Source of the DNA: Halovivax sp.
GTDB lineage: Archaea > Halobacteriota > Halobacteria > Halobacteriales > Natrialbaceae
Direction: 5' to 3'
Assembly (NCBI GenBank): GCA_007119345.1
Contig: SKPV01000178.1
Location: 1-19,817, forward strand
DNA length: 19,817 nt
A model generated the notes under the pieces. It was not told the DNA's origin, did not search any database, and saw nothing but the letters and a program-made list of their open reading frames with translations. The stretch's first letter is position 1; every line of letters starts with the position of its first letter. Position numbers and translations under genes: made by a program. Positions 1 through 7,345 of this stretch are shown in pieces.

Positions 1-1788
1 CACGACGATCACGGTGGTCACGACGACCACGACGACCACGGAGATCACGACGGCCACGACCACCCGACGTACGATACCGAAGAAGAGGCCGTCGAGGCCT
101 CCGAAGAACTCGGACTCGGCGGCGAGGTCCACGAGATGGAGGACGACGACGGCGAGACCGTCTACGCGCCGGGGAGCGACCACGAGGAGTACATGGAAGC
201 CCTCGAGGAGCACCACGACGACGGACACGGCGACCACGAAGATCGCGAGATGATCGAGCACGACGACGACCACGGTGGCGTCATGTCGATGGGGTACGCC
301 CACGTCGACGGGACGGACTGGGTCATCATGACCCACGAGCCGCGGTCCGAGGCGTTCGCGCTCCAGACCGACATCACCCGTTCGGTGATCGGACTGGTGC
401 TGGTGTCGTTCCTCGGGTTGGTGCTGATCGGTGCGGTAGTCGGTCGAAACACCAGCACGTCGATCGGTCGGCTCGCGGAGAAGGCCCAGGAGATCGAGTC
501 CGGAAACCTCGACGCCGAACTCGAATCCGGGCGCCGGGACGAGATCGGCCAGCTCTACGACTCCTTCGACAGTATGCGCGCATCGCTCAAGGATTCGATC
601 GAGGAGACGGAAGCCGCCCGCGACCGGGCCGAAGAGCGCGGTGAAGAGATCGCGAACCTCGCGAGACACCTCCAGCAAAAAGCCGAAGGGTTCAGCGGGG
701 TCATGGAGGCCGCCGCACGCGGCGACCTCACCGCCCGGATGAACGCCGACAGCGAGAACGAGGCGATGCGCGAGATCGCCGGCGAGTACAATCAGACGAT
801 GGCAGAGATCGAAGCGACCACGGACGAACTGAAGCGGTTCGCCGACGAAGTGGCGGCCCACAGCGAGGAGGTCACCGCCAGCGCCGAGGAGGTCCAGACG
901 GCCAGCGGCCAGGTCACCGACTCCGTCCAGCAGATCTCGACCAGCACCGAAGACCAGCATCGCAAGTTCCAGCACGTCGTCGAGCGGATGGAAGACCTCT
1001 CCGCGACGACCGAGGAGATCGCCTCGCTGTCCGACGAGGTGACGTCGATCGCCGAACGGACGGCCACCGCCGGCATCCAGGGTCGGTCGGCCGCGAATCA
1101 GGCCGTCGGCGCTATGGACGAGATCGACGAGGACGCCGAAGACGCCGTCGACGAGATCGAGCGCCTGCAGAGCCAGATCGAACGGATCGAAGAGATCACG
1201 GAGTTCATCCAGGAGGTCGCCAAGCAGACGAACATGCTGGCGCTGAACGCGAACATCGAGGCCTCCAGAAGCGGCCAGTCCGACGAAGGATTCTCCGTCG
1301 TCGCCGGCGAGGTCAAGGACCTCGCGACGGACGTCCAGGAGTCCGCGGAGGAGATCGAGCAGCTGGTCGAGGAGGTACGTAACCAGACCGATCGGACCGC
1401 CGCGGAAGTCCGAGCGACCCGGGCAGAGATCTCCGAGAGCGCGGAAACCGTCGCCGACGCCGGCGAACGCCTCGACGAGATCGCCGAGTACGCCCGCCAG
1501 ACCCACGACGGAACGGAAGAGATCAGCGCCGCCTCCGAGGAGCAGGCGGCCTCCATCGAGGAGGTCGTGGCCCTCGTCGACGAGGCCGAACGCCTCAGCG
1601 AACGCGTGACCGACGAGGCGAGTACGGCGGCCGCCGCGGCGGAAGAGCAGACGACCGCCCTCTCCGAGGTGACCCAGAGCGCCGGCAACCTCGCCGAACG
1701 GTCGCGGAGCCTGCAATCCCACCTCGATCACTTCGACACCGGGTCGGAGATCGACGCGGCGCCCCCCGAATCCGGCGCGGACGACTGA
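1..1788 (+). CDS. Methyl-accepting chemotaxis transducer, 5'-truncated, with His/Asp-rich extracellular region
   Basis: The reading frame is open from the first base, so the N-terminus lies outside the window; 595 residues are visible. Residues 1-21 contain eight His among Asp and Gly, and a second His/Asp cluster lies at about residues 69-95. The text after it (around DWVIMTHEPRSEAF) looks like the end of a Cache-type extracellular sensor domain. A hydrophobic segment at about residues 127-147 is the second membrane helix, followed by a HAMP domain (about 147-200). A long cytoplasmic coiled coil carries the methyl-accepting signalling hairpin, whose conserved tip is EVAKQTNMLALNANIEASRS (about 405-424). 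The protein should signal to CheA/CheW and so to the archaellum. The ligand is unknown; the His/Asp clusters suggest a metal ion (inference). The transducer assignment is very secure. No che genes are visible in the window. Confidence 0.93.
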   Translation, partial: HDDHGGHDDHDDHGDHDGHDHPTYDTEEEAVEASEELGLGGEVHEMEDDDGETVYAPGSDHEEYMEALEEHHDDGHGDHEDREMIEHDDDHGGVMSMGYAHVDGTDWVIMTHEPRSEAFALQTDITRSVIGLVLVSFLGLVLIGAVVGRNTSTSIGRLAEKAQEIESGNLDAELESGRRDEIGQLYDSFDSMRASLKDSIEETEAARDRAEERGEEIANLARHLQQKAEGFSGVMEAAARGDLTARMNADSENEAMREIAGEYNQTMAEIEATTDELKRFADEVAAHSEEVTASAEEVQTASGQVTDSVQQISTSTEDQHRKFQHVVERMEDLSATTEEIASLSDEVTSIAERTATAGIQGRSAANQAVGAMDEIDEDAEDAVDEIERLQSQIERIEEITEFIQEVAKQTNMLALNANIEASRSGQSDEGFSVVAGEVKDLATDVQESAEEIEQLVEEVRNQTDRTAAEVRATRAEISESAETVADAGERLDEIAEYARQTHDGTEEISAASEEQAASIEEVVALVDEAERLSERVTDEASTAAAAAEEQTTALSEVTQSAGNLAERSRSLQSHLDHFDTGSEIDAAPPESGADD

Positions 1789-1958
1789 CCGCCGTCCGCC
1801 GCCGGATCGTTCCGCAGGCCGTCGGCGGAGAACGGCCGGCTCCTTCGACCGCTGAGTGCGGAAGAATCCGACAGCCCTTCTCGATCGTACGACAGCGACT
1901 CGTGCCAGCACTCAAAACTCGCCCGGAGTACCGATAGCGAGCGCGCGCTACCGCGAAC

Positions 1959-1973
1959 GTGAGATTGTCTCAC
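1959..1973. repeat. Short inverted repeat (6-bp arms)
   Basis: GTGAGA, three bases (TTG), then TCTCAC form a perfect hairpin about 170 nt after the transducer stop. A weaker inverted repeat (TAGCG...CGCTA, 1935-1950) lies just before it. It may be a 3' processing or termination structure or a protein-binding palindrome. There is no T-tract, so the role is open. Confidence 0.45.
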
Positions 1974-2013
1974 TCCACAACGAAATCGGAAGCCGGCGAC
2001 CCCGCGGAACCGA

Positions 2014-2154
2014 CGGCGAGTTTCGCCAGCACTTGGCCCCTACGTCGGGAGCTCTGACGCCGGCGAGTTTCGCCAGCACTTGGCCCCTGCGTCGGGAGCT
2101 CCGACGCCGCCGAGTTCCGCCGGCGCCCGGCCCCTGCGTCGGGACCGTTGACGC
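2014..2154. repeat. 47-bp tandem repeat, 3 copies
   Basis: Three head-to-tail copies of a 47-bp unit occupy 2014-2060, 2061-2107 and 2108-2154. Copies 1 and 2 differ at only two positions; copy 3 is more diverged. The unit begins CGGCGAGTTTCGCCAGCACT and ends in GACGC. Because 47 is not a multiple of three, the array cannot encode a repeating peptide in one frame, which supports a non-coding nature. The closer match of copies 1 and 2 suggests a more recent duplication. Confidence 0.9.
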
Positions 2155-2307
2155 TGACGACGGCCGTGGGTGTCTCCCCGCTCGTCCAGCTGACCCTCTG
2201 CGCCGTTGGGCCGGACGGTGAGGACCCGACGAGAAGCAGCCTCCTGACTTCACGCGGCGACGACGCGGGGTCTGTGCTCCCGAAGCATCTCCTCGACCGG
2301 CTGCGCC

Positions 2308-2400
2308 GTCGCCTACGGCGACAGCCGCCGACGATCCGGCGGGCCTCGCAGGCGAGCTTCGGTGGCTCTCAGAGACTTCGTCCTACGGACTCAGTCTCTG
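2308..2400. repeat. Hairpin cluster at the 3' end of aspS
   Basis: Three inverted repeats lie in series. The first is GTCGCC-TAC-GGCGAC (2308-2322). The second is CTCG-CAGG-CGAG (2345-2356). The third and longest spans 2370-2400: CAGAGACT pairs with AGTCTCTG, and after a 2x2 mismatch GTCC pairs with GGAC around a TAC loop. The aspS stop codon (2383-2385) sits in the loop region of the third. Its position suggests a 3'-end or processing structure for the aspS mRNA. No T-tract follows on the minus strand, so it is not a canonical archaeal terminator. Confidence 0.5.
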
Positions 2401-3687
2401 GCGATCCCGCGGGAAGAGAACCGCTTCCCGAATGTTGTCCAGCCCGAGGATCGTCATGAGCAAGCGCTCGCCGCCGAGACCGAAGCCGGCGTGGGGCGGC
2501 ATGCCGTACTTGAACATCTTGGTGTAGTACTCGAACTGGTCGGGGTCGAGTCCCTGCTGTTCGAAGCCCTCGATGAGCTGGCCCTCGCGGTGTTCGCGCT
2601 GGCCGCCGGAGACGAGTTCCATCCGTGGGTGCATCAGGTCGAACCCGGTGGAGAGGTCGGGTTCCCCGTCGTGATCCTTGATGTAGAACGGCTTGATCTC
2701 GCTGGGCCAGTTCGTGATGAAGTAGTGGCTACCGACGTCCTCGCCGAGGGCCTTCTCCGCCTCGGTCGAGAGATCGTCGCCCCAGACGAGCTGCTCGTCG
2801 AGTTCGCCGGTGGCGTTGATCCGCTCGATGGCCTCCTCGTAGGTGAGTCGCGGGAACTCGCCGTCGGGAACCGCGAACTCCTCGTCGAGGCCGAGCGCAT
2901 CGAGTTCATCGGCACACTCCTCGGCGATCGCCTCGTAGGCCGCGGTGACGACTTCCTCGGCGACGTCCATCGCGTCGCCGTCGTCGCAGTAGGCGCCCTC
3001 GAAGTCGATCGAGGTGGCCTCGTTCAGGTGCCGGGGCGTGTTGTGCTCTTCGGCGCGGAAGATCGGGCCGATCTCGAAGACCCGCTCGAGGTTGGAGCCG
3101 GCCGCGAGCTGCTTGAACAGCTGCGGGGACTGGTTCATGAACGCCTCCCGACCGAAGTAGGTGATCGGGAACAGTTCGGTGCCGCCTTCGGTACCGGTCG
3201 CGACGATCTTGGGGGTGGTGATCTCCGTGGCGTCGAGTTCGCGGAAGCGTTCGCGGACCGCCCGGAGCATCGCCGAGCGGATCTCGAAGACCGCCTGTAC
3301 GTCGGGCTTGCGAAGGTCGAGCGTGCGGTTGTCGAGCCGCGTCGAGAGGTCGGCGTCGACCTTACCGGACGGATCGAGCGGGAGCTCGGGGTCGGCCGGG
3401 GCGATCACCTCGACCGTCTCGGGGACGACCTCCACGCCCGTCGGGGCGCGGGGTTCCTCCTCGACGGCTCCCGAGACCGAGACGACGCTCTCGCGCGCGG
3501 CGCCGAGGCCGGTCTCGACCAGCTCGTCGTCCATCTCGTCTTTCTCGAACTTGACCTGGATTCGTCCCGTCGAATCCCGGAGGATGAGGAACGCGATCCC
3601 GCCAAGGTCGCGAATCTCGTGGACCCAGCCGGCGACGGTGACCTCGTCACCCGGCTCGGCGTCTGCCGTGTAGGTTCGATCCTGCAT
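2383..3687 (-). CDS. aspS: Aspartyl-tRNA synthetase (archaeal type)
   Basis: The 434-residue product charges tRNA-Asp with aspartate in the cytoplasm and, if non-discriminating, also tRNA-Asn; I cannot settle which. An N-terminal OB-fold anticodon-binding domain (about residues 1-105, with GWVHEIRDLGGIAFLILRD) is followed by a class II catalytic domain. Motif 2 is the FEIGPIFRAEEHNTPRHLNE region, with the flipping-loop EFTSID-like ATSIDFE after it. Motif 3 is GFGLGGERLLMTILGL near the C-terminus, and the protein ends FPRDRQRLSP. The length fits archaeal AspRS. The open frame extends upstream to about 4764, but that part is antisense to the sirtuin gene. The ATG at 3685-3687 is chosen because the OB-fold starts there and a TATA-like CTTAAG lies 27 nt upstream. 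Confidence 0.96.
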   Translation of the reverse strand: MQDRTYTADAEPGDEVTVAGWVHEIRDLGGIAFLILRDSTGRIQVKFEKDEMDDELVETGLGAARESVVSVSGAVEEEPRAPTGVEVVPETVEVIAPADPELPLDPSGKVDADLSTRLDNRTLDLRKPDVQAVFEIRSAMLRAVRERFRELDATEITTPKIVATGTEGGTELFPITYFGREAFMNQSPQLFKQLAAGSNLERVFEIGPIFRAEEHNTPRHLNEATSIDFEGAYCDDGDAMDVAEEVVTAAYEAIAEECADELDALGLDEEFAVPDGEFPRLTYEEAIERINATGELDEQLVWGDDLSTEAEKALGEDVGSHYFITNWPSEIKPFYIKDHDGEPDLSTGFDLMHPRMELVSGGQREHREGQLIEGFEQQGLDPDQFEYYTKMFKYGMPPHAGFGLGGERLLMTILGLDNIREAVLFPRDRQRLSP

Positions 3688-3711
3688 ACCTCCCAGTTGT
3701 CCAAGGCGGGA

Positions 3712-3717
3712 CTTAAG
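3712..3717 (-). promoter_or_regulatory. TATA-like box for aspS
   Basis: CTTAAG is centred about 27 nt upstream of the aspS ATG, predicting a transcript that starts at or next to the start codon. A GGAGGT directly abuts the ATG, too close to serve as a normal Shine-Dalgarno site, which also favours leaderless initiation. Confidence 0.6.
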
Positions 3718-3832
3718 CGCCCTTATTCGCGGCGGTGTCCGTTCGAACGGAGCGGCGGCCGCCCCGCGTCCGGTCCCGGCGGTGGAGCCGATGCCGACGC
3801 AACGGGTGCGTCCGCCGCGGGACCGCGCCACC

Positions 3833-3838
3833 TTTTCG
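3833..3838 (+). promoter_or_regulatory. Weak TATA-like box for the sirtuin gene
   Basis: TTTTCG is centred about 27 nt before the ATG at 3862, in an otherwise very GC-rich stretch. The spacing is right but the match is weak. aspS and the sirtuin gene are divergent, with 174 bp between their start codons. Confidence 0.4.
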
Positions 3839-3861
3839 GCCTCGGGGCGTACGGACCGAGT

Positions 3862-4701
3862 ATGAGCGGACCGGACGAATCGATCGGCGACCTCGAGACG
3901 CTGGCAGGGGAGATCCGAACGACGGAGGGGGCCACGGTCCTGACGGGGGCCGGAATCTCCGCTCCCTCCGGCGTCCCCACGTTTCGCGGCGAGGATGGGA
4001 TCTGGGACCGTTTCGAGGAGGGGCAGTTCGCGTACGGCCGGTTCCGGCGCGATCCCGAGGGGTTCTGGCGCGACCGGCTCGAACTGCGCCGGGCGATGTA
4101 CGGCGAGGAGACCTACGAGCCGAACGCCGCCCACCGGGCGCTCGCCGAGCTGGGCCGGCGCGGGCACCTCGACGCGATCGTCACGCAGAACACCGACGGC
4201 CTCCACGGCGCGGCGGCGAGAGAGGTCGGCGGCGAACTCGACCGGAACGACGGGGCGTCGGTCGGCGCCGACGAGGCCAACCTCGTCGAACTCCACGGTA
4301 ACTCGCGGCGCGTTCGTTGCACCGAGTGCGAGCGCCGACACGACGCTCGGACGGTGCAGACGCGGGTCGCCGACGGTGACGTTCCGCCGTACTGCGACTG
4401 CGGCGGGCTCTTGAAACCCGACGTCGTGCTCTTCGGCGAACGCCTCCCGGCGACGGCGCTCCAGCGGGCGCAATCGCTCGCCAGCGGCGCCGACGTCTTC
4501 CTCGCGGTCGGCTCCTCGCTCGAGGTAGAGCCCGCCGCCTCGCTTCCGCGAATCGCCGCCCGCAACGGCGCCACCGTCGCCGTGGTGAACCTCGAGGAGA
4601 CGCCGGTCGACGACCTGGCCCGGCACGTGTTCCGCGCGGACGTAACCGAGATCCTGCCGGCGCTTCGGGACGAACTCGTCGACGCGGACGCCGCCGACTG
4701 A
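3862..4701 (+). CDS. Sir2-family NAD-dependent protein deacylase
   Basis: The 279-residue product should remove acyl groups from lysines using NAD+, yielding nicotinamide and O-acyl-ADP-ribose. NAD-binding motifs are visible: GAGISAPSGVPTFRG (residues 29-43), TQNTDGLH (108-115), GSSLEVEP and VNLEETP. His145 in ELHGNS is the expected catalytic base. The zinc module has Cys153-x2-Cys156 and then Cys178-x-Cys180, so the second pair is one residue closer than the usual C-x2-C. About 18 extra residues lie between TQNTDGLH and ELHG compared with typical sirtuins. The frame is open far upstream, but homology begins just after the ATG at 3862. Substrate and acyl preference cannot be read from the sequence. 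The 3' end faces the convergent GGGP synthase gene across a 26-bp repeat array. Confidence 0.93.
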   Translation: MSGPDESIGDLETLAGEIRTTEGATVLTGAGISAPSGVPTFRGEDGIWDRFEEGQFAYGRFRRDPEGFWRDRLELRRAMYGEETYEPNAAHRALAELGRRGHLDAIVTQNTDGLHGAAAREVGGELDRNDGASVGADEANLVELHGNSRRVRCTECERRHDARTVQTRVADGDVPPYCDCGGLLKPDVVLFGERLPATALQRAQSLASGADVFLAVGSSLEVEPAASLPRIAARNGATVAVVNLEETPVDDLARHVFRADVTEILPALRDELVDADAAD

Positions 4702-4714
4702 GGCGATCTCACTC

Positions 4715-4812
4715 GAACGGGGAGCCGACCACTCGCACAAGAACGGGGAGCCGACCACTCGCACAAGAACGGGGAGCCGACCACTCGCTCAAGGACGGAG
4801 AGCCGACCACTC
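4715..4812. repeat. 26-bp tandem repeat, 3 full copies plus a partial fourth
   Basis: The 26-bp unit (GAACGGGGAGCCGACCACTC followed by GCACAA) occupies 4715-4740, 4741-4766 and 4767-4792, with a degenerate 20-bp copy at 4793-4812. Copies 1 and 2 are identical; copy 3 has one change. The array fills nearly all the space between the sirtuin stop (4701) and the convergent GGGP synthase stop (4814). There are no unique spacers, so it is not a CRISPR. It might form the shared 3'-UTR of both genes or be a polymorphic minisatellite. Confidence 0.92.
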
Positions 4813-4813
4813 C

Positions 4814-5515
4814 TCAGGCGTCTTTCGCACCCTCGACCGTCTCGCGAACCGCCTCGACGCCCTCGTCGTGAGCGAGATCGCCGACGACGATCACGTCCGC
4901 GTGGGTCGCCATCGAGCGTGCGGAATCGTAATCGCGGATGCCGCCCCCGTAGAAGAGCGTCGCCTCGTCGAGTCCGGCGGCGGCCGCGGCGACGTGGTCT
5001 TCCTCGCCGAGCGTGCCGGAGTACTCGACGTAGACGATCTCCTGGCCGAGCATCCGCTCCGCGACGGTGGCGTAGGCCCGAACCTCAGCCGGCTCGAGAT
5101 CGCAGTCGGCCTCCGTGTAGGTGGCGACGTCGGAGTCGGGATTCAATACGATGTAGGCTTCGGTGGCCAGTCGATCCCACTCGACGTCGCCGTCCATCCG
5201 AAGCCACTCCTTGTGAGCGCCCGTGATCCAGAACGGCGAACCGGCGTTCACGACGGTCGGGATGAAGTAGCCCGACAACACCGGCGAGTCGACGACGACG
5301 TCGGGACTCGAGGGTTCCTGATAGAGGGGGACGTCGTGGTCGGCGCAGGCGTCGATCACCGCCGACATGTTATCGGCGGTCATCCCCGTCGTCCCGCCGA
5401 CCTGAATGGCGTCGGTGCCGGTCGCACACAGCTCGTCGTAGGTCACGTCCGCCGGGAGCTCCTTGTCCGGGTCGAGCTTCAGGACGTGGTCCCACTCGCC
5501 CCACGGCGCGGTCAT
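4814..5515 (-). CDS. pcrB: Geranylgeranylglyceryl phosphate synthase (GGGP synthase)
   Basis: The 233-residue TIM-barrel protein joins geranylgeranyl diphosphate to sn-glycerol-1-phosphate, making the first ether bond of archaeal membrane lipids. The family signatures are visible: an N-terminal HVLKLDPDKE, the early barrel strand DAIQVGGTTGMT, the YFIPTVVNAGSPFWITGAHK region, AYIVLNPDSDV, VYVEYSGTLG, and the C-terminal phosphate-binding YGGGIRDYDSA and ADVIVVGDLAHDEG. The ATG at 5513-5515 is preferred over in-frame upstream starts because the family homology begins with it and CTTTTGA lies 27 nt upstream. It is separated from the upstream methyltransferase by 109 nt and has its own promoter. 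The enzyme is essential in archaea that depend on ether lipids. Confidence 0.94.
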   Translation of the reverse strand: MTAPWGEWDHVLKLDPDKELPADVTYDELCATGTDAIQVGGTTGMTADNMSAVIDACADHDVPLYQEPSSPDVVVDSPVLSGYFIPTVVNAGSPFWITGAHKEWLRMDGDVEWDRLATEAYIVLNPDSDVATYTEADCDLEPAEVRAYATVAERMLGQEIVYVEYSGTLGEEDHVAAAAAGLDEATLFYGGGIRDYDSARSMATHADVIVVGDLAHDEGVEAVRETVEGAKDA

Positions 5516-5538
5516 ACCGCGTCGTTTCCCGGACCGAC

Positions 5539-5545
5539 TCAAAAG
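5539..5545 (-). promoter_or_regulatory. TATA-like box for GGGP synthase
   Basis: CTTTTGA on the minus strand is centred 27 nt before the start codon, predicting a leaderless transcript. A small palindrome, CCGTTTTCGG (about 5549-5560), just upstream could help end transcription of the preceding methyltransferase gene, but this is weak. Confidence 0.55.
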
Positions 5546-5624
5546 CCCTCCGAAAACGGACCGGTCGCCGCTCCCCTCGCACCGATCTCGGTTCCGGATC
5601 CCCGCGCGCCCTGCTCGAGGGACG

Positions 5625-6416
5625 TCAGCGGCCTTCGTCAGCAGAGCGATCCCAGGCACCGTCCGCCGCCGAGACTACGCCGCCCGTGAGTCGGACGAGA
5701 CCGAAGTGACGACGCTCCTCGAAGACCGCCCCCGACCGCGCACGGAGCCGGTCGTGGCCCGCGGCGATCTTCGCGTCGAGGCGCGCGGTCAGGTCCTCCT
5801 CGTAGCGGAACCTCGTCGTCGGCGGCGTCGAACAGACGACGATCGCGCGGAAGACGGCGTTCGCGGCGGGCGCGTACCACCGATCGCTCCGGGCGGCGTT
5901 GGCGAGGACGACGCGGCCGCCGGGACCGACGAGGTCGCACCAGTCGTCGACCACCCCGGCGGGGTCTTCGAGCATCCCGACGACGAACGTCGCGACGATC
6001 GCGTCGACGTCGTCGCGCGCTACCGCGTCGTCGCCACCACCGGTAGGGGGATCGCCGCCCAGCGGCGGTCGCGTCGCGTCCGCCCTGACGACGTGGACGT
6101 TGTCGAACCGGTCCGCGTGTTCGCGCGCACGACGCAAGACCGGCCCGGTGAAATCGATCCCGACGACGGTCCCCTCCGGACCGACGGCCTTCCGGAGGTA
6201 CGGCAAGTTCGCGCCGGTCCCGCAGCCGAGCTCGACGACGGTGTCACCGGGTTCGAGGCGGGATGCCGCCGCGACGCGTCGCCGGAGCGCCGGGACGCCG
6301 GGCGTGTAACGCGCGATCAGGTCGTAGACCGTCGCCCACTGCCCGTAGAACTCCTGTGCGCTCGCGCCGCTCCCGGCCCCTCCCGAGGATCCGGCGGCGT
6401 CGGTCTCTCGAGCCAT
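5625..6416 (-). CDS. Class I SAM-dependent methyltransferase
   Basis: This 263-residue protein has the Rossmann-fold methyltransferase core. Motif I is VVELGCGTGANLPYL (about residues 60-74), the acidic post-I residue is in VGIDFTGPVL, and DAIVATFVVGMLEDP is the motif II/III region, resembling UbiE/Methyltransf_11 proteins. The first 20 residues are Ala/Gly/Ser-rich, and a Gly/Asp-rich loop (about 120-135, GGDPPTGGGDD) interrupts the fold; both look like haloarchaeal linkers. The ATG follows the thiR stop by a single base, so the two genes are almost certainly one transcript with coupled translation. The methyl acceptor cannot be inferred; a small molecule such as a lipid or quinone is as likely as any. 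A functional link to thiamine is possible only from co-transcription. Confidence 0.85.
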   Translation of the reverse strand: MARETDAAGSSGGAGSGASAQEFYGQWATVYDLIARYTPGVPALRRRVAAASRLEPGDTVVELGCGTGANLPYLRKAVGPEGTVVGIDFTGPVLRRAREHADRFDNVHVVRADATRPPLGGDPPTGGGDDAVARDDVDAIVATFVVGMLEDPAGVVDDWCDLVGPGGRVVLANAARSDRWYAPAANAVFRAIVVCSTPPTTRFRYEEDLTARLDAKIAAGHDRLRARSGAVFEERRHFGLVRLTGGVVSAADGAWDRSADEGR

Positions 6417-6417
6417 C

Positions 6418-7317
6418 TCAGACGAGTTCGCGGATCGCGTTCGCCACGGATTCGGCGTCCGGCCCGAGGACGTACGTGATCGGTTCGATCCCCTCGCCGC
6501 CCGTCTGGTAGAGGGCGGTCGCGCCGGGCTTCGCCGTGACCGCCTCGCCGACGCTCGCTTCGAGGTCGCCCGACTCGTCGAACTCGACGAGTTCGTGACC
6601 CGCCTCCGACAGCTCGGCCAGCAGCGTCGGGTCGTACCTGATGTTGCCCGCGGCCGCGGCCTCGCAGCCGTGTCGGCGCGCGGCCAGCAGGACGGAGGCG
6701 ACGTGCTCGGAGACGCCGAACTCCGGGTCGGCCGGGATCGTCGCTCGCCCCTTCACGTCGACGATTCGGCCGGGGACGGCGGCGACGTCGTCGACCTCCT
6801 CGGCGTCCGGGATGCAGGCCACCAGGTTCGATCCGACGGCGGGGATGAGTCCGGCGGACCCGCTCGCGTTCTCGAGGATTCGCAATCCCCGCCGAAGCGA
6901 GGAGAGGACTCGCTCGCTCGTCCGCAGATCGCTCTCCGGGTCGTGAACGCGAAACGATGCGCCGTGGGAGGCGAGCCCCGGAACCGCATCTTCGTGCATC
7001 CTGGCCAGCAGGTCGCCGCCGCCCTCGAGTTCGCGGATCAGCACCTCCAGTTCGACGAGCGCACCGACGGGGGAAACGGACCCGTCGGCGAGGCCCTCAC
7101 CCAGTTCCTCGACCAGGTCGGTCACCCGGTCGTCGGCCGCGATCCGATCGTTCACCGTCACCTCGCCGTGGGCGTACTTCGAGACGGCGCTCTGGCTGAT
7201 GCCGAGCACGGCGGCGACCTCCCGCTGGGTGAGCCCGCGCTCGCGCAGGTCGGCGGCGAGCAGCGAGCGCACCGTGGGGAGGAACTCCTCGACGACGAGT
7301 TCCTCGACGAACTTCAT
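6418..7317 (-). CDS. thiR: ThiR-type thiamine biosynthesis regulator (HTH plus ThiN domain)
   Basis: The 299-residue protein has an N-terminal helix-turn-helix (about residues 28-51, with LTQREVAAVLGISQSAVSKY) and a C-terminal ThiN domain (about 130-298, with VGSNLVACIPDA, GNIRYDPTLLAEL and GGEGIEPITYVLG). ThiN is a thiamine-phosphate synthase domain; fused to an HTH in archaea it acts as the ligand-sensing part of ThiR, a repressor of thiamine synthesis and transport genes. The domain order and length match ThiR, so regulation rather than catalysis is the likely role. The ATG at 7315-7317 is preceded by an AAATAA-containing promoter element 31 nt upstream and a short inverted repeat that might be an autoregulatory site. 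The methyltransferase gene follows with one intervening base. Confidence 0.88.
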   Translation of the reverse strand: MKFVEELVVEEFLPTVRSLLAADLRERGLTQREVAAVLGISQSAVSKYAHGEVTVNDRIAADDRVTDLVEELGEGLADGSVSPVGALVELEVLIRELEGGGDLLARMHEDAVPGLASHGASFRVHDPESDLRTSERVLSSLRRGLRILENASGSAGLIPAVGSNLVACIPDAEEVDDVAAVPGRIVDVKGRATIPADPEFGVSEHVASVLLAARRHGCEAAAAGNIRYDPTLLAELSEAGHELVEFDESGDLEASVGEAVTAKPGATALYQTGGEGIEPITYVLGPDAESVANAIRELV

Positions 7318-7323
7318 TCCTTA

Positions 7324-7337
7324 CCCGACCGTTCGGG
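7324..7337. promoter_or_regulatory. Inverted repeat between thiR promoter and start codon
   Basis: CCCGA-CCGT-TCGGG is a perfect 5-bp inverted repeat with a 4-bp centre. It lies between the thiR TATA-like element (7346-7351) and its ATG (7317), a position where a bound repressor would block transcription. It is a candidate ThiR operator; I have no known haloarchaeal motif to compare, and such a short palindrome could occur by chance in GC-rich DNA. Confidence 0.3.
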
Positions 7338-7345
7338 GCGACGGG

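Larger units (their letters stand above)
1789..2382. other. Non-coding spacer between transducer and aspS
   Basis: This 594-base stretch follows the transducer stop and ends at the aspS stop. I see no credible gene: the open frames have biased, low-complexity translations and no TATA-like start region. It contains a small inverted repeat (1959-1973), three 47-bp tandem repeats (2014-2154) and a run of hairpins (2308-2400), listed separately. It could be the eroded remnant of a longer element, but nothing recognisable remains. Confidence 0.6.

Noticed and set aside
2398..2412. 15-bp sequence shared with 9954-9968 and giving LFPRDRQ near both protein C-termini
   Set aside because: Matches of this length are expected a few times by chance in a GC-rich 20-kb window; flanking similarity is weak.
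2362..4701. 779-aa open frame with the sirtuin at its end
   Set aside because: The first 500 residues are antisense to aspS and have the His/Asp/Gly-rich look of GC-biased shadow frames; the sirtuin begins at 3862.
2383..4764. 793-aa minus-strand frame fused to AspRS
   Set aside because: The part upstream of 3687 is antisense to the sirtuin gene; AspRS family homology starts at 3687.
4715..4812. Possible CRISPR array
   Set aside because: The copies are directly adjacent with no unique spacers, and no cas genes are present.
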